IMG/VR virus record: IMGVR_UViG_3300048625_000378 | Location: 1 to 63,028 of that record | Strand: one strand, 5' to 3' | Origin: a virus | DNA: 63,028 bases | Part shown: positions 58,420 through 63,028 of the stretch, one piece after another | Position numbering within the stretch: position 1 is the stretch's first letter | Layout: every line of letters starts with the position of its first letter | Program-made: the position numbers and the translations under genes | The notes under the pieces: generated by a model | The model's input: the letters and a program-made list of their open reading frames with translations, nothing else | The model's database searches: none | What the model was told of the DNA's origin: nothing

Positions 58420-58530
58420 ATCAATCTGGGCGGAATCAGATTTGATTATCTGATAAAGCACCAGAATTGATGTAAAAAGATACCCTTAATCAAGTCACTC
58501 CGCCCGACAAGATTAAGGGATTTTCTTTTT
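58420..58530 (+). ncRNA. Pseudoknot-capable noncoding RNA
   Basis: After the promoter come four mutually interlocked elements: GGGCGGA (58428-58434) pairs with TCCGCCC (58499-58505); ATCAGAT-TTGATT-ATCTGAT (58435-58454) is a hairpin inside; CCCTTAATC (58483-58491) pairs with GATTAAGGG (58511-58519), crossing the first helix. The order A-B-A'-B' is an H-type pseudoknot. The last stem is followed by ATTTTCTTTTT and can act as a terminator. No open reading frame. The RNA would be about 110 bases. Confidence 0.62.
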
Positions 58531-58926
58531 ATAAGACTTTCCAAACAAGTTTTACCTCTTAACTGAAAAATAAGAACCGTATATAAAAGTGATTTTGTAG
58601 TAGGCGGCGGAGTAATCCAAAAAGTAAAATCTAATGCTGTTAATAAATCTCGCAATGAGTTAGCTTCTCAACGAGTGTTGCAATCCGAAAGGTAATAAAA
58701 ACAGTAAACGACAAACCCATAATCGAAAGATTGAAGTAAATAAGAAATTGGGGCAACTCGGAAGTATAGATTTTTTCGCTTGATAACTAATTTAAGGGTA
58801 GTTATAAATGTTGTCATTTCCCACTAGGGGGTATTGCAACATAAAAGCTTCGCTATGTAATAACATTAAAAAAATATTATTACTTAAATAAAAAAATTTA
58901 TATTTGTTTCATAAAAAGTAATCCCA
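58531..58926 (+). other. Noncoding stretch with further hairpins
   Basis: Nearly 400 bases without a credible gene. Small stems with GAAA loops are readable (CC-GAAA-GG near 58688, AATC-GAAA-GATT near 58722), and GGCGGAGT (58606-58613) can pair with ACTCCGCC (58497-58504) of the upstream RNA. This would compete with the pseudoknot. A larger structured RNA or a leader of the 58927 gene is possible. Confidence 0.4.
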
Positions 58927-59580
58927 ATGATTGAACTATTTGAAACAGCGTTAAAATCTCCTGCTGGAAGTTTTGCTTTTGTATTGTCTTTTCTGGCAGT
59001 TACTTATTTAGTTATATGGAAAGTATCGCATTTTACAACCAAATTTAACTCAGTTGAAAAAATGGAAAATGCAATAGAGAGCATAAAAGGAGATATTCAT
59101 TCGATAAAAGCATCTATTCAATACAATTCGGACCTGATTAAGCTAAATTCAGATTCAATTAAATTAGTAAGCGATTCTATTAAATCAATTACCGATTTGA
59201 ACAACCCGTTTGCTCAAAGACAAAGCCCTGTTTCTATGACCGATAAAGGGAAAGAGGTTTCAGACGAAATAAAATTAAATGAAATTATCGCAACCCACTG
59301 GGAAAAAATTAACACCCAATTAAACGATATTTTAAATTCTGACTGTAACCCTTACGACATACAAGTAGAGAGTTTTAAAATAGGGGAGCAATACCAACAC
59401 TTCTTAAGTTCTGAAGAATTAAAAGCAGTAAAAAATCACGCTTTTAAATCTGGATTCAATTTAGAAGTTTATAACCTACTCTTTGGAATAGCAATAAGAG
59501 ATAAGTATTTATCTATTAAAGGAATTGATAAGTCTGACATTGATCTTTACGACCCGATTAGCAAATCTAAAAATAGCTAA
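58927..59580 (+). CDS. Membrane-anchored coiled-coil protein
   Basis: A 217-residue protein with an N-terminal membrane segment (FAFVLSFLAVTYLVIW) and a following coiled coil with 7-residue periodicity (NSDLIKLNSDSIKLVSDSIK). The C-terminal 100 residues are helical and charged, with FKSGFNLEVYNLLFGIAI. It might be a defence or exclusion factor, since it lies in accessory DNA with a terminator of its own, but there is no family match that I recognise. Confidence 0.5.
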   Translation: MIELFETALKSPAGSFAFVLSFLAVTYLVIWKVSHFTTKFNSVEKMENAIESIKGDIHSIKASIQYNSDLIKLNSDSIKLVSDSIKSITDLNNPFAQRQSPVSMTDKGKEVSDEIKLNEIIATHWEKINTQLNDILNSDCNPYDIQVESFKIGEQYQHFLSSEELKAVKNHAFKSGFNLEVYNLLFGIAIRDKYLSIKGIDKSDIDLYDPISKSKNS

Positions 59581-59591
59581 TAAATAAAAAA

Positions 59592-59614
59592 CCCCGCTTT
59601 TAAGCGAGGTTTTT
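59592..59614. terminator. Terminator, works both ways
   Basis: CCCCGCTT (59592-59599) pairs with AAGCGAGG (59602-59609), one C-A mismatch, flanked by A runs and T runs. It ends the + gene at 59580 and possibly the - strand genes from 60440. Confidence 0.7.
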
Positions 59615-59706
59615 GTTACGCATTATTTTGCTTCTTCTCAAATAAGGATAAAATTGAAAAAAGTAAAATAAATCCAGCAATTGAAATTACGACAGAATAT
59701 TTAAGA

Positions 59707-60027
59707 TTAGTAAGCTAAATAGTAGTATAATTCAAGTATAAATATTTTTTCTTGGTGGTTAAAATAAGATAATAACAACATTACACAAGTAGTAAAGACT
59801 AAAATAGAACTAAATTTATATTTTGATTTAGAATTATAAACAAAGAAAATAAACAAAGAAAATAAAAGAGGTAATATAAAGACTATGCAGAATAATATAG
59901 CGCTTTTAAAACCTTCTTTAAACAATTGATTATTAATTAAAAATGAATAAATTAACACAGCCAAAACAGTTAGGATATACTTTGTTAACGACTTGGTCAA
60001 AATAATAACTGTTCTTTTCTGTAACAT
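59707..60027 (-). CDS. Small multi-pass membrane protein
   Basis: A 106-residue protein with three hydrophobic segments (YILTVLAVLIYSFLI, AILFCIVFILPLLFSLFIFF, FTTCVMLLLSYF). Its N terminus LQKRTVIILTKS resembles that of the next gene upstream (MKRTVIILKW), suggesting that the pair are paralogues. Function unknown; membrane-active accessory proteins of this kind may mediate superinfection exclusion. Confidence 0.5.
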   Translation of the reverse strand: MLQKRTVIILTKSLTKYILTVLAVLIYSFLINNQLFKEGFKSAILFCIVFILPLLFSLFIFFVYNSKSKYKFSSILVFTTCVMLLLSYFNHQEKIFILELYYYLAY

Positions 60028-60044
60028 TTTAATTGAAAAATTAA

Positions 60045-60440
60045 TTAGCCTTTAGTAAAACCATTAGTTTCTTTTTTAGTGTAAAAGTAACCATATATCC
60101 CGCCTGAAATTAAAAGCAAACAGCCAAACCAGTCTATATATTCCAAAACATTATTTGTAATTAAATAATATGCCAACAATAAAACATAGATAAACAACAA
60201 TATTAAAAAAACAAATATTGTTTCTTTTTTAAATTTTGGCGCAATAGCATACGATAGCCCAACAAAAATTCCGCCTTGAGAAAATTGCGAAATCAAATTA
60301 ATTAAAAACCTCCAAAATTTGTCGTCTGGGTTAATATAAAGCCCTAGTCCGATTGTGGTTATGTATGGAAGCAAATAACTACCTAAAATACATATAGGCA
60401 AAATAAATATCCATTTTAGGATGATAACTGTTCTTTTCAT
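60045..60440 (-). CDS. Small multi-pass membrane protein (paralogue)
   Basis: A 131-residue protein with about four membrane segments (IFILPICILGSYLLPYITTI, FLILLFIYVLLLAYYLI, WFGCLLLISGGIYGYFYT). It opens MKRTVIILKW, like its downstream partner. The pair is on the - strand between two + strand accessory blocks. Confidence 0.5.
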   Translation of the reverse strand: MKRTVIILKWIFILPICILGSYLLPYITTIGLGLYINPDDKFWRFLINLISQFSQGGIFVGLSYAIAPKFKKETIFVFLILLFIYVLLLAYYLITNNVLEYIDWFGCLLLISGGIYGYFYTKKETNGFTKG

Positions 60441-60493
60441 TGGGTGATTTTTTTATGATTACATCGCTAAAATAAAAAAAATTCGCGAACAAC

Positions 60494-60523
60494 TTGCACA
60501 ATTAAAAATTATTTGTAATTTTG
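60494..60523 (+). promoter_or_regulatory. Consensus promoter of antirepressor operon
   Basis: TTG (60494-60496) and TAATTTTG (60516-60523) with a 19-base spacer match the Bacteroidota consensus. Transcription would start near 60530, right at the 5' strand of the leader stem. Confidence 0.65.
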
Positions 60524-60527
60524 AAAC

Positions 60528-60697
60528 GTCAAGATTACCAAAGTATTGATTTCAATACAATTTTATCGAAAAAAAATACTCCTTACAATAAAGGCGTAGC
60601 TTAATCTCAATTCTTATCGTTTCAATACGTTAGGTGGTCTTGACAACCGAGAGGCGGTTACGCCCTATTTTTTATTTTTTTAGTTACTTTTTTACTA
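60528..60697 (+). promoter_or_regulatory. Switch-like leader of antirepressor operon
   Basis: GTCAAGATTACC (60528-60539) can pair with GGTGGTCTTGAC (60633-60644). The same GGTCTTGACA (60636-60645) also pairs exactly with TGTCAAGACC at the start codon of the next gene (60699-60708). Inside is GTATTG-ATTT-CAATAC (60543-60558). A second conflict exists between AACCG-AGAGG-CGGTT (60645-60659) and GGCG-GTTA-CGCC followed by T6 and T7 runs, and GGCGTA (60593-60598) can pair with TACGCC (60659-60664). Such mutually exclusive pairs are the mark of a regulatory leader. Confidence 0.58.
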
Positions 60698-60982
60698 ATG
60701 TCAAGACCAGTAGAAACAACAACTAAAGAGGTACAAGGTACTTCTTCTGTTGCGTCAACTTCACGAAACGAAGCTATCGAAAGATTACAAGAATATTTTA
60801 ATCTTTCAATTTCTCCCGAACAAACCGCCAAAATTTTACGTCAGGCGGTGTTTACAATTTCCGAATTTCAAATAATGCAACAGGACGAGCCATCAACTTA
60901 TGATGGTTCTGTGTATAGCGTTATTTTTTATTTGAACGACCTAGCCGAAACGTTAGACCCTTACTTTACCAAAGAATCTTAG
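60698..60982 (+). CDS. Small hypothetical protein of antirepressor operon
   Basis: A 94-residue protein. It begins MSRPVETTTKEVQGTSSVAS (Ser/Thr-rich tail), then EAIERLQEYFNLSISPEQTAK and SVIFYLNDLAETLDPYFTKE, a helical domain. Its start codon is embedded in the sequence that can pair with the leader. The antirepressor gene follows after 4 bases. Confidence 0.5.
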   Translation: MSRPVETTTKEVQGTSSVASTSRNEAIERLQEYFNLSISPEQTAKILRQAVFTISEFQIMQQDEPSTYDGSVYSVIFYLNDLAETLDPYFTKES

Positions 60983-60986
60983 CGCC

Positions 60987-61634
60987 ATGAACTCTTTAAT
61001 TAACATTACCACAAATAATCAAGGATTGAGTGTGGTAAGCGCTAGAGATTTGCACGAGTTTTTAGAAATAAAAACAGATTTTTCAAATTGGTGTAAACGT
61101 ATGTTTGAGTATGGTTTTGAAGAAGGAAAAGACTTTACGCCAATTTTGGCGAAAAGTATAGGAGGCAGACCTTCAGTAGATTACGCTTTAACTATCGACA
61201 CATCAAAAGAAATTTCGATGATCCAGCGTTCAGACAAAGGTAAAGAAGCTCGTATGTATTTTATCGAGTGTGAGAAAATTGCAAAAGAATCTAAAAAAGT
61301 ACTAACTCCAGCAGAACAGCTTTTTGAAAATGCCAGATTGCTTTTAGAAATAGACCGCAAACAAAAAGAAACCGAAAAGCGTATAGAGGTTTTAGAAGCT
61401 AAAACTACAACTAGACCCGACTATTTTACGATAGTTGGATTTGCTAATCTAAACGGGGTTAATTGTGGCTTAAAATTAGCCTCTAGGCTCGGAAGGATTT
61501 GCAAAGCAGAAGCTAAAAGACTTGGGGTAAAATTAGACACGTTGCCCGACCCTCGTTTTGGAATGGTCAATCTATATCCAACCGAGCTTTTGCGAAAAAC
61601 TTTTATAGAAGAAAACCTAATTAACAATATTTAA
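60987..61634 (+). CDS. AntA/AntB-family antirepressor
   Basis: A 215-residue protein. Residues 10-95 match the AntA/AntB domain (VVSARDLHEFLEIKTDFSNW, then YGFEEGKDFTPILAKSIGGR, and IQRSDKGKEARMYFIECEK). The C-terminal part (FANLNGVNCGLKLASRLGRI) is a second DNA- or repressor-binding region. Antirepressors of this type inactivate prophage repressors and trigger lytic growth, so a temperate history is likely. A matching repressor is not visible in the window. Confidence 0.78.
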   Translation: MNSLINITTNNQGLSVVSARDLHEFLEIKTDFSNWCKRMFEYGFEEGKDFTPILAKSIGGRPSVDYALTIDTSKEISMIQRSDKGKEARMYFIECEKIAKESKKVLTPAEQLFENARLLLEIDRKQKETEKRIEVLEAKTTTRPDYFTIVGFANLNGVNCGLKLASRLGRICKAEAKRLGVKLDTLPDPRFGMVNLYPTELLRKTFIEENLINNI

Positions 61635-61639
61635 CCCAA

Positions 61640-61680
61640 AAAGGGGCTATTAGAATTTTTCTTTTAGCCCCTTTAATTTT
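61640..61680 (+). terminator. Terminator after antirepressor gene
   Basis: AAAGGGGCTA (61640-61649) pairs perfectly with TAGCCCCTTT (61665-61674), followed by AATTTT. The stem is 10 bp. Confidence 0.85.
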
Positions 61681-61693
61681 AAAACGTACCCAA

Positions 61694-61864
61694 ATGCTAA
61701 AATTAATCAATCCAGTATTAGAAGCCGAGACGCTTCAAATTATTCTAAAAGAAGAAAAAGACGCTCTTCGAAAAGAAACGCAGCCAGAACTTAAAAAAAT
61801 GCGAAAAACCCGCATTAATGAAGCAAAAGAATTAAATAAAAAATATCTAATCATTTTAAACTAA
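61694..61864 (+). CDS. Small charged helical protein (56 aa)
   Basis: A frame reading MLKLINPVLEAETLQIILKE, then Lys/Glu-rich helices. It lies between a terminator and the LRR gene, 10 bases ahead of it. Plausible by position; no function. Confidence 0.45.
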   Translation: MLKLINPVLEAETLQIILKEEKDALRKETQPELKKMRKTRINEAKELNKKYLIILN

Positions 61865-61874
61865 ATCTAAAATC

Positions 61875-62780
61875 ATGAAAATCGAAAACAAAGTTTTATT
61901 AGCATTCAATGAGAATGACGTAAAAAATGGAGTATTAACTATTCCTAATTCAGTAACTAAAATTGCTGATGAATTATTTGTAAACATTGACTACGTAGAA
62001 AAAGTAGTTGGTAAAAAAGTTACGGCTATTGGAAACTACAATTTCTACGAATGCAACGCCCTGACTTCGGTGGAGTTCCCATTGGTTACGGCTATTGGAA
62101 ACTACAATTTCTACGAATGCAACGCCCTGACTTCGGTGGAGTTCCCATTGGTTACGGCTATTGGAAACGAGAATTTCCGTTACTGCAACGCCCTGACTTC
62201 GGTGGAGTTCCCATTGGTTACGGCTATTGGAAACGAGAATTTCCGTTACTGCAACGCCCTGACTTCGGTGGAGTTCCCATTGGTTACGGCTATTGGAAAC
62301 GAGAATTTCCGTTACTGCAACGCCCTGACTTCGGTGGAGTTCAAAAACAAAAAACTAACTGTAAAATCAATTGATGGTTATTTATTTGTTATTGAAAGCA
62401 AAAAAACCACTAAAGGAATTATTTTATATGTAGGTTATAATTTATACTCATTCAACAAAAACGAAGTAGAGAAAAAAGATTGTTTTGTCGCCGAAAAAGA
62501 TGGATTTTTTGCACATGGAGACAATGTTAAAAAAGCTATTTCGGACGTGCAATTTAAAATCGTTGCCGAAAAATTAAAGAAAGAGCCAATACTTGCGGAT
62601 ACAATGATTTCCGTTATGTATTACAGAACAATCACTGGAGCTTGTGAATTAGGCTGTAGAGATTTTATCGAAAGAAATTCTTTAGAAAAAGAGGAGTATA
62701 GAGCGGATGAATTACTGCCTATTTTGGAGAAAAACGACGCTTATGGTGTAGAAAAATTTAAAAGGTTAATCAAATTTTAA
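61875..62780 (+). CDS. Leucine-rich repeat (LRR_5/BspA-like) protein
   Basis: A 301-residue protein whose residues 49-157 are five almost identical 22-residue repeats (consensus VTAIGNENFRYCNALTSVEF plus PL), the BspA/LRR_5 type, capped by an N-terminal segment (DVKNGVLTIPNSVTKIADEL). LRR_5 proteins often bind other proteins or surfaces. The C-terminal 130 residues are mixed alpha/beta, ending VEKFKRLIKF. No signal peptide, so it probably acts in the cell. Confidence 0.75.
   Translation: MKIENKVLLAFNENDVKNGVLTIPNSVTKIADELFVNIDYVEKVVGKKVTAIGNYNFYECNALTSVEFPLVTAIGNYNFYECNALTSVEFPLVTAIGNENFRYCNALTSVEFPLVTAIGNENFRYCNALTSVEFPLVTAIGNENFRYCNALTSVEFKNKKLTVKSIDGYLFVIESKKTTKGIILYVGYNLYSFNKNEVEKKDCFVAEKDGFFAHGDNVKKAISDVQFKIVAEKLKKEPILADTMISVMYYRTITGACELGCRDFIERNSLEKEEYRADELLPILEKNDAYGVEKFKRLIKF
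62019..62342 (+). repeat. 66-bp tandem repeat in LRR gene
   Basis: Five units start at 62019, 62085, 62151, 62217 and 62283 (the last is 60 bases). Units 1-2 share TACAATTTCTACGAA and units 3-5 GAGAATTTCCGTTAC in the variable part; the rest is identical. DNA identity at synonymous sites indicates recent expansion or continuing recombination. Confidence 0.9.
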
Positions 62781-62785
62781 GCAAT

Positions 62786-62959
62786 ATGAAAAAAGCTAAT
62801 AAATTTTATAAGTGGTTCGCGAAATTAGGAGGAGAGACTACTAATTATCATGATTCCGAAGGTGTCCTAAGAAAGTTAAATATGCCTACATTTTTGATTT
62901 CCTCGCTTAAACAAAGACCGGAAGAAATAAAAGAAAAATATAATCATAAATTCAACTAA
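62786..62959 (+). CDS. Small hypothetical protein (57 aa)
   Basis: Starts 6 bases after the LRR gene and reads MKKANKFYKWFAKLGGETTN, then a helical, basic end (FLISSLKQRPEEIKEKYNHK). It precedes a terminator. No function proposed. Confidence 0.5.
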   Translation: MKKANKFYKWFAKLGGETTNYHDSEGVLRKLNMPTFLISSLKQRPEEIKEKYNHKFN

Positions 62960-62975
62960 ATCAGCAAAAAAATAC

Positions 62976-63006
62976 CCCGAAAGATTAAATCAATCGGGAT
63001 TTTTCT
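62976..63006 (+). terminator. Terminator at right end
   Basis: CCCGA (62976-62980) pairs with TCGGG (62994-62998), followed by ATTTTTC. It ends the LRR operon. The remaining 20 bases are open sequence to the window edge. Confidence 0.65.
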
Positions 63007-63028
63007 AATCTAATCCTAAATCATAGGG

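Noticed and set aside
58420-58530. ToxI-like antitoxin RNA of a type III toxin-antitoxin system
   Set aside because: There is one unit rather than tandem repeats and no ToxN-like endoribonuclease nearby.
58446-58655. A 69-codon - strand frame over the pseudoknot RNA
   Set aside because: It lies opposite perfect RNA helices and its composition is unlike a protein; the RNA explanation is better.
59616-59700. Hydrophobic frame (VVISIAGFILLFSILSLFEK) on the - strand after the membrane-protein pair
   Set aside because: No start codon is present after the preceding in-frame stop; at most a decayed fragment.
60528-60697. Retron-type or reverse-transcriptase-linked noncoding RNA
   Set aside because: No reverse transcriptase is encoded anywhere in the window; the leader lies directly before a normal gene.
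62019-62342. CRISPR array
   Set aside because: The repeat is continuous, in frame with a gene, with no spacers; no other regular repeat-spacer pattern was found.
62051-62374. A repeated GGVPIGYGYW-type protein in a second frame of the LRR repeats
   Set aside because: It is open only because the 66-bp unit is a multiple of three without stops; it has no start context and ends just after the repeats.
1-63028. Window as a complete circular genome
   Set aside because: Joining the right end to the left gives no start codon for the cut first gene (a stop comes before any ATG), so the ends are not adjacent, or at least not shown to be.

Overview
The window is AT-rich phage DNA whose host is most likely a flavobacterium or another member of Bacteroidota. 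The evidence is a set of promoters of the Bacteroidota type (TTG about 18-20 bases upstream of TAnnTTTG), no clear Shine-Dalgarno sequences, and families typical of flavobacterial phages: DUF3127 and DUF4373 proteins, a histone H1-like protein, an S74 fibre and LRR_5 repeats. The morphogenesis block runs TerL, portal, scaffold-like, major capsid, connectors, a very long tail-nozzle protein and giant internal proteins. This is the order of short-tailed (podovirus) phages and recalls crAss-like phages, but no phage RNA polymerase, DNA polymerase, helicase or integrase is visible. The leftmost gene is cut by the window edge, so this is probably part of a larger genome.

Layout. (1) 1-13.5 kb, + strand: early genes for recombination and nucleotide or DNA metabolism: RecT annealing protein, NinG/HNH-like protein, homing endonuclease, PD-(D/E)XK exonuclease, MazG-like hydrolase, SSB-like DUF3127, DUF4373 protein, a DnaA-domain-IV fusion, a C5 cytosine methyltransferase broken by a frameshift, an ASCH protein, many small proteins and a histone H1-like protein. 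(2) 13.55-13.70 kb: a short convergent gap with its own promoter, hairpins and terminator, probably a small RNA. (3) 49.2-13.7 kb, - strand: the late block, read leftwards: fibres, lysis genes, terminase, portal, scaffold, capsid, connectors, nozzle and internal virion proteins. At least three related promoters and two strong hairpins divide it. (4) 49.3 kb, + strand: one regulator-like gene divergent from the late block. (5) 54.45-49.85 kb, - strand: an accessory operon with tRNAs (initiator-like Met, Tyr, a Leu-like tRNA with an insertion, and remnants), Tad2 (anti-Thoeris), RusA resolvase and a GroES-like protein. (6) 55.3-63.0 kb, mostly + strand: plasmid- or prophage-like accessory genes, an AntA/AntB antirepressor, an LRR protein with near-identical tandem repeats, and three noncoding stretches that look structured.

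The genes form a self-contained recombination and packaging programme that depends on the host replisome. Counter-defence is suggested by Tad2 and the methyltransferase. Translation support comes from tRNAs and folding support from two Cpn10-like proteins. The least explained material is RNA-level: a pseudoknot-capable RNA at 58.42-58.53 kb, a switch-like leader before the antirepressor operon (60.53-60.70 kb), the interrupted tRNA array (53.2-53.8 kb) and the convergent small RNA at 13.6 kb. All calls come from reading the sequence; no database search or folding program was run.
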